64,000 nt of DNA from an uncultured bacterium (GTDB taxonomy: Bacteria > Bipolaricaulota > Bipolaricaulia > UBA7950 > UBA9294), in NCBI GenBank assembly GCA_903857865.1, contig CAIOGO010000020.1:169064-233063 (forward strand). The letters are read 5' to 3'. Within the stretch, counting starts at the first letter, position 1; each line of letters starts with the position of its first letter. The notes beneath the pieces are model-generated. The model did not search any database and was not told the DNA's origin. It saw nothing but the letters and a program-made list of their open reading frames with translations. The position numbers and the translations under genes are program-made. Shown piece after piece: positions 33,820 through 41,716 of this stretch.

Positions 33820-35064
33820 ATGAATAATCGACGCACATCAGCCTATCGGACGAGGGGGGCCGCGGACTGTTGGCAGGCCGCCGCGACCCAGTTCCCGGTC
33901 TTGCTCCTGACCGGGCCCCGACAGGTCGGCAAGACCACCCTCCTGCGCCACTTGTCCGCAGCCAACCGGCGCTACGTGACGCTGGACGATCTGGCCGCGC
34001 GGGATCTGGCGCGGCGGGACCCGGACCTGTTCCTGCAAAAGTACCGGCCACCGGTGCTGATTGACGGAATCCAGTATGCGCCCGAAGTGCTCACGGCCAT
34101 TAAACTCGCGGTGGATCGCGACCGCCTTCCCGGCGCCTTCTGGCTGACCGGCTCCCAGCAGTTCGCGGTCATGAAAGGCATTACCGAGACGCTGGCCGGA
34201 CGCGTGGCGATCCTCACGCTGCTGGGGTTCACCCAGCGGGAAACCGACGGGCGCCCGGCAGCCCTACCTCCCTTCCTGCCGGACGAGGCGGCGCTCCAGG
34301 CGCGGTCAACGACGGCGGCCACCCTGACGCTGCACGACGTGTATGCGCGGATCTGGCGGGGCAGTATGCCCGCACTGGTTACCGGGCAGATCCGCGACCG
34401 GGATCTGTTCTATCGCTCGTACGTCCAGACGTACCTCGAGCGCGATGTGCGGGATTTGACGCAGGTCGGCGACCTGAACGCCTTTGGGCGCTTCCTGCGC
34501 GCGGTGGCGGCGCGGACGGCCCAGATGCTCAACTATTCCGACCTGGCCCGGGACTGCGCCATCAGCGTCAACACGGCCCGGAAATGGATGAGCGTTCTGG
34601 AAGGCAGTTTCCAGGTGGCCATCTTGCCGGCGTATCACACCAATCTGTCGAAGCGCCTGGTTGCCACGCCGAAAGTCCATTTCCTCGATACGGGGCTATG
34701 CGCCTATCTGACGGAGTGGTCGTCTCCCGAGACGCTCGAAGCCGGCGCCATGTCGGGGGCACTGTTCGAGACCTTTGTCTTCGGAGAGATTCTAAAGTCG
34801 TGGCACAACCAGGGCCGGCACCCCGCCTTTCATTACTACCGCGACAAGGATGGGCGGGAGATCGATCTGCTGATCGCGCACGATGGCCGGTTGTGGCCGG
34901 TTGAAATCAAGAAGGCGGCTCTGGTACGGGAAGCCGACACGGCGGCGTTTCGAACGCTGGCCGGGCGGGGGACCCAAACCGGCCATGGGGCCGTCGTCTG
35001 TCTCGGCGCGGAGCGAATGCCGTTGAACCGGGAGGTGGATGTAATCCCGGTGGGATGGGTGTGA
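33820..35064 (+). CDS. AAA-family ATPase with DUF4143 (AAA_14)
   Basis: 414 residues. Walker A GPRQVGKTTLLRHL at about 30, followed by DDLAARDLARRDPDLFLQKY, typical of AAA_14. The Walker B segment reads PVLIDGIQYAPE; the family usually has D-E-hydrophobic-Q, so the catalytic Glu is replaced by Gly (one A-to-G change, GAA to GGA). The C-terminal DUF4143 part has the nuclease-like ending REIDLLIAHDGRLWPVEIKK (an E/D-x-K core). DUF4143 ATPases are common, mobile and poorly understood. A TTG at 33790 is an upstream alternative start. The gene sits between dispersed repeats. Confidence 0.85.
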   Translation: MNNRRTSAYRTRGAADCWQAAATQFPVLLLTGPRQVGKTTLLRHLSAANRRYVTLDDLAARDLARRDPDLFLQKYRPPVLIDGIQYAPEVLTAIKLAVDRDRLPGAFWLTGSQQFAVMKGITETLAGRVAILTLLGFTQRETDGRPAALPPFLPDEAALQARSTTAATLTLHDVYARIWRGSMPALVTGQIRDRDLFYRSYVQTYLERDVRDLTQVGDLNAFGRFLRAVAARTAQMLNYSDLARDCAISVNTARKWMSVLEGSFQVAILPAYHTNLSKRLVATPKVHFLDTGLCAYLTEWSSPETLEAGAMSGALFETFVFGEILKSWHNQGRHPAFHYYRDKDGREIDLLIAHDGRLWPVEIKKAALVREADTAAFRTLAGRGTQTGHGAVVCLGAERMPLNREVDVIPVGWV

Positions 35065-35091
35065 TGGGGTCAATCCAAACGCTCGCAGTGA

Positions 35092-35278
35092 CTCTCACGC
35101 CAAGAGCGCAAAGGTCGCAAAGAAGGACAGGCTCACTGTAGCGTCGGAGCTTGTCTCCGACGTTGACGTGTCGGGAAACGACGTCGAACCCGAACGTCGG
35201 AGACAAGCTCCGACGCTACAAGGGAACGGCGGAATCGTCGCGGTTCTCTTGGCGATCTTGGCATCCTTTGCGCGATGG
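35092..35278. repeat. Inverted CGCCAAGAGCGCA / CTTGGCGATCTTGG arms enclosing the 84-bp palindrome
   Basis: CTCTCACGCCAAGAGCGCA (35092-35110) plus AAGGTCGCAAAG on the left; CTCTTGGCGATCTTGGCATC (35246-35265) plus CTTTGCGCG on the right. The same arms occur at 20624-20728 without a palindrome inside, which looks like an unfilled site. Confidence 0.5.
35137..35220. repeat. 84-bp palindromic element with perfect 28-nt inverted ends
   Basis: The first 28 nt (35137-35164, TGTAGCGTCGGAGC...) and the last 28 nt (35193-35220, ...GCTCCGACGCTACA) are perfect reverse complements, and each arm is itself a hairpin (GTCGGAG/CTCCGAC). Related to 21409-21656. REP- or MITE-like; no coding capacity. Confidence 0.8.
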
Positions 35279-35405
35279 ACGGCCAGTTTCACACCCAGAG
35301 CGTAAAGGAACACAGGTTCGTAGAGTCCGTTGGGCGCAAGGGCGAACGAAAAGAGAGGCCGCCGGACGCAGCCGACGACCTCTTGACACGACTCTGCTTC
35401 TTGTA

Positions 35406-35421
35406 GGCAGCTGAAGCTGCC
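35406..35421 (-). terminator. Hairpin downstream of the secreted-protein gene
   Basis: GGCAGC-TGAA-GCTGCC, a 6-bp stem with a 4-nt loop, 30 nt past the stop of the gene at 35451. No T-run, so only a weak terminator candidate. Confidence 0.3.
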
Positions 35422-35450
35422 TGCAGCCGCTAGGCTGCTTCCCACCGCGG

Positions 35451-35912
35451 CTAGTTCGTCGTCGCGGTGTACTGAATCACCAGGTTGTAGCTGCCCTGGG
35501 GAACGCTCGCCAGGTCCTCGGCCGACAGCGTCAGCGCGTAGGACACGTTGATGTCGGAGACTCCCCACGCGCCAGAGGTCCGGTCGAACGACCGTCCCAA
35601 CGCCGCATCCAGCACGACCTGGCTAGCCCCGGTGGGTAGCGTGGACGTCGCCCACAAGATCGTGTTCGATAGCGACCAACTCGCCGTGCTTAGCACGCGG
35701 AGCTTGGTCCCGTTCGAGCCCGCGTAGGTGCCGGGGCCGGTGACGTTCGGGAAGCTGACGTCGCCGCTGCCGACGATCGACAGGGAGATCCACGACGGGA
35801 CGACAAACGATGCGTTCACAGATACGGCCGACTGGGCCGCCCAGCCGGCCACCGCCGTCCCCATGACCATGCCAACAACGGCCAACAAACCCACGAACTT
35901 CCTCATCCTCAT
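35451..35912 (-). CDS. Small secreted protein under c-di-GMP riboswitch control
   Basis: 153 residues, family not recognised. A signal peptide (RKFVGLLAVVGMVMGTAVAG, cleavage near GWA-AQ) is followed by a Ser/Thr/Val-rich, cysteine-free beta pattern ending YNLVIQYTATTN, resembling secreted beta-sandwich adhesin or coat-type modules. ATG 35912 has GGAGG with 7-nt spacing; an in-frame ATG ten codons upstream is less likely. The leader carries a GEMM-I riboswitch, so a surface, attachment or motility-to-sessility role is a reasonable inference. Confidence 0.75.
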   Translation of the reverse strand: MRMRKFVGLLAVVGMVMGTAVAGWAAQSAVSVNASFVVPSWISLSIVGSGDVSFPNVTGPGTYAGSNGTKLRVLSTASWSLSNTILWATSTLPTGASQVVLDAALGRSFDRTSGAWGVSDINVSYALTLSAEDLASVPQGSYNLVIQYTATTN

Positions 35913-35938
35913 TGAAACACCTCCACGGTTCGTCGAGC

Positions 35939-36049
35939 GCATCTAGCGGCTCGGCCACCATCAGGCCGCGGGCTAGACCTGCCCGCGCCACCCGGAAGGT
36001 CCGTAGCTTTGCGTCCCGCCCTTTCGAACGGTTTGCCTTGGATAGATGC
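35939..36049 (-). promoter_or_regulatory. c-di-GMP-I (GEMM-I) riboswitch
   Basis: Read on the minus strand, 36037 to 35966 shows the GEMM-I core in order: GGCAAACC, a GTTC-GAAA-GGGC tetraloop hairpin, GGGACGCAAAGC, then an arm with GACCT ... AGGTC and TAGCCCGCGG. This matches the Vc2-class consensus closely, including the GAAA tetraloop and the invariant GGGACGCAAAGC. GCATCTA (36049-36043) can close the structure with TAGATGC (35945-35939). The ribosome binding site of the secreted-protein gene lies 15 nt beyond, which suggests control of translation or of a nearby structure (GGCC/GGCC stem around 35950). Confidence 0.87.
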
Positions 36050-36333
36050 TTCTCCGAGGATCGCTTTGTGGTATCGCAGCGGACCGCCCGCTACGATCTC
36101 GCTCGGATACCGATCCGAGACGTTGGCAGCTTAGCACGGGAACCGTTGGATGTCTGTGGTCCACATCACCGCGGCCAGGTCCAAGAAAGGGACACACGCG
36201 GCACGCCGACCGCGCCATCGTCCCCATCGCGGCGCCTCGTGGAAGCGATGATCTTCGCGACGATCGGCATCGTCGGCGTGCGCCACCCTGCGAGGGCTGC
36301 GCGCCTTGCGTTGCCGACGGTGGGAGGTTGCTC
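36050..36333. other. Intergenic stretch between riboswitch and histidine kinase
   Basis: About 285 nt that must hold divergent promoters. An in-frame open stretch precedes the kinase start but shows no domain. I see no convincing -35/-10 pair. Confidence 0.4.
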
Positions 36334-37983
36334 ATGGAGGAGGCGCGAGCTCGCGGCGGCATGGTCGACGATTCGACCGGCACGTCCCCGCGCGCCACAG
36401 CGAGTGGGACCACCGGGTCGGTCGAGGGACTGCAGGACGTCCTCGCGCGCATCGGGACGGCCCTCTACGTCGTCAACGCGGAGACCGAGGAGTACGCCGC
36501 CTTCAGCCCGATGTACACGACGCTCCTCGGCTACACGCTGGAAGATGTCGCCGCCCACGGCGGCCGGAGGCTCTTCCTCCAGCATCTGATCCTGAGCGAT
36601 GAGGTCGAGGAGAAGACACACGGCTTCTCGCGCATTCAGGACGGGCAGGCCGCGGCATCGATCCGCGAGCATCGCATCTGGTGTCGCCACAAGGACGGTT
36701 CGCTCCGCTACATGGAGGATCACTGGATTCCTGAGTACGCCGACGGCCGCCTCGTGCGCACCTACGGCATCCTCCGCGACATCACCGCGCAGAAGGAGAC
36801 CGAGGACGCCCTCGTCGAGACGGAAGGCACGTACCGCACGCTGTTCGACAGCGTCGCTGACCCAATCGTGATCTTCGAGAAGCAGACGAACAGAATCCTC
36901 GACTGCAACCAAGCGATGCTGCCGAGGTTCGGGTATTCGCTCGCCGAGCTGAGGTCGCTGACGCCGCTCGACTTGGTCGCGCCCGGCGAGACGAAGGCGG
37001 CGGCGGAGAAGAACATCGACGACGAAGACGACACCAGCGCTCACGAGTACATCTTCCTCACCAAGGCCGGACAGGAGATCCCTGTGGAGACTCACACCGC
37101 CGACGTGCGCTATCGGGGCCAGGACGCCTGGATCACGATCCTGCGCGACATCACCGAGCGCCGCGAGGCCGCAGAGCGCGCGAAGCGCTACACGGCGGAG
37201 ATCGAGGCCGCAAACGAGGAGATCAAGCAGTTCGCCTACATCGTGTCCCACGACCTGCGCGCCCCGCTCGTGAACCTGCGCGGCTTCTCCGCCGAGCTGC
37301 GCCGCGCGCTGGACGGAGTTCTCCCCCTGGCGCGGCAGGCCGTGGAGGCTCTGCCCGCGGCCGACCAGCGCGTTGCCCACGACTCGATCGAGGAGGACAT
37401 CCCTGAAGCGCTGGGTTTCATCGACTCCTCGGTGACGCGCATGGATTCGTTCATCAACGCCGTCCTCAAGCTGTCGCGCATCGGCCGTCGGGAACTCGCC
37501 TATCGGCCCCTCGACCCGCGCCCGCTCGTCGAGGAGATCCTGCGAACTCTAGCGCACCAGCAGGCGGCGCACGACGCCACGGTGACGGTCGCCGATCTCC
37601 CCCAAGTGACCGCCGACCGAACAGCCTTGGAGCAGATCTTCGGCAATCTGCTGGCGAACGCCCTCCTGTACTTGGTTCCCGGTCGGCCCGGGAGGATCGA
37701 GGTTGGCGGCGCGCGCGGCAAGACCGAGACGACGTTCTGGGTGCGCGACAACGGGCGCGGAATTGCCGCCGAGGACGCCGACAAGGTCTTTGCGCCGTTC
37801 CGCCGGGCGGGGAAGCAGGACGTGCCCGGCGAGGGAATGGGACTATCCTACGTACACACCATGGTCCGCCAGCACGGGGGCCGCATCTGGTTCGAGTCGA
37901 CGCCCGACGTGGGCACGACGTTCTTCTTCACTCTCTCGCATTCCCTTGGTGACCAAGGAGGAAGCCATGCCGAACGGCCATGA
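36334..37983 (+). CDS. PAS-PAS histidine kinase
   Basis: 549 residues, no membrane helix. PAS 1 (about 30-155, ends RDITAQKE), PAS 2 (about 160-280, ends RDITERRE), a HisKA-type dimerisation domain with the phospho-acceptor box IVSHDLRAPLVNLRGF (about 305), and a HATPase domain (about 430-540) with N-box IFGNLLANALLYL, G1 DNGRGIAAED and G2 GEGMGLSYVH. GGGAGG with 6-nt spacing supports ATG 36334. It overlaps the response regulator gene by 17 nt and heads a three-gene signalling operon that ends in a diguanylate cyclase. Confidence 0.9.
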   Translation: MEEARARGGMVDDSTGTSPRATASGTTGSVEGLQDVLARIGTALYVVNAETEEYAAFSPMYTTLLGYTLEDVAAHGGRRLFLQHLILSDEVEEKTHGFSRIQDGQAAASIREHRIWCRHKDGSLRYMEDHWIPEYADGRLVRTYGILRDITAQKETEDALVETEGTYRTLFDSVADPIVIFEKQTNRILDCNQAMLPRFGYSLAELRSLTPLDLVAPGETKAAAEKNIDDEDDTSAHEYIFLTKAGQEIPVETHTADVRYRGQDAWITILRDITERREAAERAKRYTAEIEAANEEIKQFAYIVSHDLRAPLVNLRGFSAELRRALDGVLPLARQAVEALPAADQRVAHDSIEEDIPEALGFIDSSVTRMDSFINAVLKLSRIGRRELAYRPLDPRPLVEEILRTLAHQQAAHDATVTVADLPQVTADRTALEQIFGNLLANALLYLVPGRPGRIEVGGARGKTETTFWVRDNGRGIAAEDADKVFAPFRRAGKQDVPGEGMGLSYVHTMVRQHGGRIWFESTPDVGTTFFFTLSHSLGDQGGSHAERP

Positions 37984-38413
37984 GGTCAGCATTCTCATCG
38001 TCGAAGACGACCCCGGGCACGCCCGCCTGATCGAGAAGAACCTCAAGCGGTCGAACATCACCAACTCCGTGACCGCCGTGTCGGACGGCCAGCAGGCGCT
38101 TGACTTCCTGTTCGGGACGGGCGCGTTTGCCGGGAAGGAGCTGCCCGCCCAGCTCCTCGTCCTCCTCGACCTCAACATGCCGGTTCTCGACGGCTACCAG
38201 GTCCTCGAGCGGATGAAGGCGGACCCGCGCACGAAGCGGATCCCCGTCATCATCCTGACGACGACCGATGACCCGCGAGAAGTGGCCCGCTGCTACGAGC
38301 TCGGCTGCAACGTCTACATCACCAAGCCGGTGGACTACGTGAAGTTCGCCGACGCGATCGCCAAGTTGGGACTTCTCTTGTCGATCGTGGCGGTCCCGGG
38401 TGGGAAGGCATGA
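37967..38413 (+). CDS. Single-domain response regulator (Rcp1-like)
   Basis: 148 residues, one receiver domain: acidic pocket IVEDDPGH near residue 12, phospho-acceptor in LLDLNMPVLDGY (about 70), Thr in ILTTTDD and Lys in ITKPVDY. No output domain. AAGGAGG precedes ATG 37967 inside the kinase gene. Likely takes phosphate from the kinase and relays it, or competes with the receiver domain of the next gene, with which it overlaps by ATGA. Confidence 0.92.
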   Translation: MPNGHEVSILIVEDDPGHARLIEKNLKRSNITNSVTAVSDGQQALDFLFGTGAFAGKELPAQLLVLLDLNMPVLDGYQVLERMKADPRTKRIPVIILTTTDDPREVARCYELGCNVYITKPVDYVKFADAIAKLGLLLSIVAVPGGKA

Positions 38414-39696
38414 CCGCGCCCGAGACGACCCTCCGCCTGCTATACATGGAAGACGACCCCGGACTCGGCCGCCTGGTGCAGAAGAGGTTAGGGCGCGAGA
38501 GCTGGTCGGTCGACCTGGCCGAAGACGGCGAGCGTGGGCTGGCCCTGTTCGCCGAGGGTGCGCACGACGTCCTCCTCCTCGACCACGACATGCCGGTGCT
38601 CAGCGGCCTTCGCGTCATCGAACGCCTCGCGTCCGAAAACCGGTTGCCTCCGACGATCATGCTCACGGGCGCCGGCAACGAGCAGACGGCGGTCGAGGCG
38701 ATGAAGCTCGGCGTCGGCGACTACCTCATCAAGGACGCCGCCGGGGCGTACCTCGAACTCCTGCCGTCCGTCATTCGGCGCGTCATGGAGCACCATCGCC
38801 TGGAGGACGAAAAGGCGGCGGCCGAGGAAGCGCTGCGCGCGAGTGAGGCGCGCTTCCGCACCGTGGCGGAGACGGCGGCTGACGCGATCATCTGCTCCGA
38901 TCGCGCAGATCGCGTGTTCCTCTGGAACCGAGGGGCGGAACGGATGTTCGGCTACACGGAGAGCGAGGCGCTCGGGATGAGCACCCGCATCCTCTTCTCC
39001 GATCCCGCCGGCGCGCCGCTGACGAAGGGCACGAAGCCCGCGCGCTTCGACAGCCGCGGCTGCCGCAAGGACGGCGCGCTCTTCCCCGTCGAGGTGTCCG
39101 TCACGGATTGGGCGACCCAGCATGAGACACACCACACGACCATCGTCCGCGACGTCAGCGAGCGCAAGGAGTACGAGGAGAAGCTCGCCTACATGGCTCA
39201 CCACGACTCGCTGACCGGGGTCTTCAATCGCCACCACCTGAGCGCCGTGCTCGAGACGGAGACCGCGCGCGCCGAGCGGTACAAGCATCCGATCGGGTTC
39301 CTGATGATCGACGTCAACCGATTCAAGATGATCAACGACACCCTCGGGCACCGAACCGGAGACCTCGTGGTGCAGGCGATGGCCGACGTCCTCCTCAAGG
39401 CCGTGCGGCGAGCGGACCTCGTCTTCCGCTACGGCGGCGACGAGTTCCTCATCGTCCTCCCCGAGACGGATGGCAGTACGCGGTTCGTCAAGGATCACAT
39501 CCTCGCGGCCCTCGAACAGTGGAACAAGGCGAGCGACCTCCTCGACTTCGACGTCACCCTCTCGATCGGTGTCGCACACTGGGCGCCCGGCTGTGGAAAG
39601 AGCACAGACGAGGCGCTGAACGAGGCCGACGCAGCCATGTACCGCGAGAAACGCGCAAGCGCGATGCAGGATGCCGGCGGCGCGTCGGTCGCATAG
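38410..39696 (+). CDS. Receiver-PAS-GGDEF response regulator (diguanylate cyclase)
   Basis: 428 residues. Receiver domain (1-125): MEDDPGLG, phospho-acceptor Asp in LLLDHDMPVLSG, ITxxLTG/A switch as IMLTGAG, Lys in LIKDAAG. PAS (about 145-260, ends RDVSERKE), GGDEF (about 265-420) with YGGDEFL and RRAD at the inhibitory-site position. Start ATG 38410 overlaps the previous stop (ATGA). Phosphorylation by the kinase encoded two genes upstream should control c-di-GMP synthesis; the riboswitch gene divergent to this operon is a possible target. Confidence 0.92.
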   Translation: MTAPETTLRLLYMEDDPGLGRLVQKRLGRESWSVDLAEDGERGLALFAEGAHDVLLLDHDMPVLSGLRVIERLASENRLPPTIMLTGAGNEQTAVEAMKLGVGDYLIKDAAGAYLELLPSVIRRVMEHHRLEDEKAAAEEALRASEARFRTVAETAADAIICSDRADRVFLWNRGAERMFGYTESEALGMSTRILFSDPAGAPLTKGTKPARFDSRGCRKDGALFPVEVSVTDWATQHETHHTTIVRDVSERKEYEEKLAYMAHHDSLTGVFNRHHLSAVLETETARAERYKHPIGFLMIDVNRFKMINDTLGHRTGDLVVQAMADVLLKAVRRADLVFRYGGDEFLIVLPETDGSTRFVKDHILAALEQWNKASDLLDFDVTLSIGVAHWAPGCGKSTDEALNEADAAMYREKRASAMQDAGGASVA

Positions 39697-39711
39697 CGCC
39701 CACCTCGCCGC

Positions 39712-39717
39712 TACACT
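39712..39717 (+). promoter_or_regulatory. -10 box 8 nt before the reductase start (leaderless geometry)
   Basis: TACACT at 39712-39717 with ATG at 39726 and no Shine-Dalgarno in between. No clear -35 box. Confidence 0.35.
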
Positions 39718-39725
39718 CCCCAGCG

Positions 39726-40349
39726 ATGGCCGAGCCAAGCACGCGCACGATGGCGTTGGGGCTGGTCGGAAGCCCGATCCGCGGCGGAAACGTCGACCTC
39801 CTCGTCGACCAGGTGCTCGCGGGCGCCGCCAGCCAGGGCGCGCACGTCGAGAAGGTCTTCCTCAACGATCTCACCATCCGCCCCTGCCAAAGCTGCGGCC
39901 CAGTTCCCCACGATGTGGGTTCACATGCGGGTCATTGCCGCATCGACGACGACATGCGCGAGGTCCACGCGCTCCTCGATACGGCCGACATCCTGATCCT
40001 CGGCACGCCCGTCTACTTCGACACGGTGAGCGCCCAGATGAAGCTCATGATCGACCGCTGCAACTGCATGACGCCCCTCGTCGAGCGCCCCGACGGCACG
40101 TGCGCGTTCGTGGAACGCCCCGCGTGCCGGAAGCGCGCCGTCCTCGTCGCCGTCGCGGGATCCAGGCAGCAGTTTCGCACCCTGCGCGTCACCGTCAACG
40201 CCTTCCTCAAGTGGGTGGGTGCAGAGCTCGTCGAGGAAGTCCTGTACGCTCACGACTCGACCACGCGCGGCAGCGTCAGGGACGATCCGAAGACCCTCGA
40301 GGCCGCCTTTCGTGCCGGCGTCCGCGCCGTCGGGCAGACCGGAGTCTAG
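39726..40349 (+). CDS. Flavodoxin-fold NAD(P)H-dependent FMN reductase
   Basis: 207 residues. Flavin-phosphate loop GLVGSPIRGGNVDLLVDQVL near the N-terminus; a Cys motif RPCQSCGPVPH ... GHCRIDDDM as in the iron-sulfur flavoprotein/NADPH-dependent FMN reductase family; TPVYFDTVSAQMKLMIDR follows. The CxxC plus C may hold a metal or act as redox thiols. No ribosome binding site upstream. Converges on the amidohydrolase gene: a single CTAG (40346-40349) supplies both stop codons. Confidence 0.85.
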   Translation: MAEPSTRTMALGLVGSPIRGGNVDLLVDQVLAGAASQGAHVEKVFLNDLTIRPCQSCGPVPHDVGSHAGHCRIDDDMREVHALLDTADILILGTPVYFDTVSAQMKLMIDRCNCMTPLVERPDGTCAFVERPACRKRAVLVAVAGSRQQFRTLRVTVNAFLKWVGAELVEEVLYAHDSTTRGSVRDDPKTLEAAFRAGVRAVGQTGV

Positions 40350-41611
40350 AACGAAACAAGAAGAGGGTTGATGGGTCGGCGGTCCCATTCTGGGGAGCGT
40401 GGAATCACGCGCCCGTCCTTCATGACCCAGCCGACGTCACGCAACGCGGAAATGTCGTGGAGCGGGTCGCGCTCGACCAGGATGAGGTCCGCCCGCTTGC
40501 CCGGCTCCACCGTCCCGAGCGCCTCCGTTTGGCCCAATGCCATCGCTCCGATCCGGGTGGCGGACTCTATCGCTTCCATGGGCGTCAGCCCCAATTTCAC
40601 GAGGAACGCAACTTCCTCCGGAAGCAGTGCCCACGGCTTGTCGGCCATCACGAAGTCCGTTCCCGCGGCGATCGGAACTCCGCAGGATCTCGCGAGCCTC
40701 ATCGTCTCCGGCAGCTGCTCGACGCATTGCGCGAACCAGATCGCGCTCTCTTCGATGTCGCGCGGGTCGCTTCCTGCGAAGCCCTCAGGAGGTCCATCGC
40801 GTCTTTGCAGTCGTTCGGCCAGGTCGTGCTTCACCCAGAGCGTGGGCACGAGGACGATGCCCTCTCGCGCCATCCGCTCCGCCGTCTCTTCGTCGAGGAA
40901 ACTGCCGTGCTCGATCGTGTCCACGCCGGCCTGGACTGCCGCGCGGACCGAGACGAGGTTCGCGGCGTGGATCGCAACCCGCAGACCCAGACGATGTGCT
41001 TCATCTACTCCTGCCTCGATCTCGTCTTGCGAAAACTCTGGGAAATCGGTGCGGTGTGACGAGAGGAGCTTGATGAAGTCAACGCCAGCCTTGCGCTCCT
41101 CTCGGACGGCCTGGCGCACGGCGGAGGGTGAGTCCACCTCACGGACCCCCGGGAGCCCCGAGCCGTGGCCGCCCGTCATGCACAGGCCTCGGCCCGCGGT
41201 GAACACCCGCGGGCCGAGGATGATGCCGCGCTCGATCGCCGCACGAAGCGCCAGGTTCGCGCGCCCCCCGCACGCGTCCCGAACCGTCGTGATTCCCGCC
41301 TGCAGAGCGGAGCGCAGATTGTGGATCGCGACGGCGGTGCTGTAGGCCTCGGCGGAACCTGGACTCGAAACCGGAGAGAACCACGGGTGCGAGACGTGGA
41401 CGTGCGCGTCGATCATTCCCGGAAGGAGGTGCCGCCCCTCCGCGTCGACGACCGCCGCGCCCTGCGGAACCTTCACCCGTCCCTGGGCTCCCACGGCCTC
41501 AATGCAGTCGCCGCGAACGACGACCACGGCGTCCCGCAGCGGGGGCGCTCCTGTGCCGTCCATCAGCGTGGCGCCGATGATGGCGCTCGACGTATTCGAC
41601 TTCCCCGCCAC
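40346..41611 (-). CDS. Metal-dependent amidohydrolase (imidazolonepropionase/Xaa-Pro dipeptidase-like)
   Basis: 421 residues, amidohydrolase superfamily. Metal ligands visible: MIDAHVHVSH (HxH, about 63), a Lys in GVDFIKLLSS likely to be carboxylated, His in AIHAAN and TIEHGSF, and Asp in AAGTDFVM. The closest known activities are hydrolysis of imino-acid dipeptides and related amides. GTG 41611 is chosen because AGGAGG lies 5 nt upstream; an in-frame GTG at 41638 has none. Placed between a reductase and a creatininase-family gene, near the peptide-importer operon, so a role in processing imported amides is plausible. Confidence 0.85.
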   Translation of the reverse strand: MAGKSNTSSAIIGATLMDGTGAPPLRDAVVVVRGDCIEAVGAQGRVKVPQGAAVVDAEGRHLLPGMIDAHVHVSHPWFSPVSSPGSAEAYSTAVAIHNLRSALQAGITTVRDACGGRANLALRAAIERGIILGPRVFTAGRGLCMTGGHGSGLPGVREVDSPSAVRQAVREERKAGVDFIKLLSSHRTDFPEFSQDEIEAGVDEAHRLGLRVAIHAANLVSVRAAVQAGVDTIEHGSFLDEETAERMAREGIVLVPTLWVKHDLAERLQRRDGPPEGFAGSDPRDIEESAIWFAQCVEQLPETMRLARSCGVPIAAGTDFVMADKPWALLPEEVAFLVKLGLTPMEAIESATRIGAMALGQTEALGTVEPGKRADLILVERDPLHDISALRDVGWVMKDGRVIPRSPEWDRRPINPLLVSF

Positions 41612-41678
41612 TTCCTCCTCCTGTTCAAACCCTCCCACACCGCACAGATGATTGGATCCCCACGGCCCGCCCCCGTGC

Positions 41679-41684
41679 TATGAT
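41679..41684 (+). promoter_or_regulatory. -10 box of the creatininase-family gene
   Basis: TATGAT (41679-41684), 32 nt before the start codon. TTGGAT at 41652 is too distant (21 nt) for a good -35. Confidence 0.35.
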
Positions 41685-41716
41685 ATCCGGGACATCCGTG
41701 GAGGCCCCGAGGGAAC

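Larger units (their letters stand above)
35065..35450. other. Intergenic repeat stretch
   Basis: About 385 nt between the convergent ATPase and secreted-protein genes. Holds the inverted CGCCAAGAGCGCA / CTTGGCGATCTTGG arms with the 84-bp palindrome nested between them, and a hairpin at 35406-35421. No gene. Confidence 0.6.

Noticed and set aside
36166-37380. 404-codon minus-strand open frame over the histidine kinase
   Set aside because: Complement of a gene with complete HisKA and HATPase motifs; no motif of its own.
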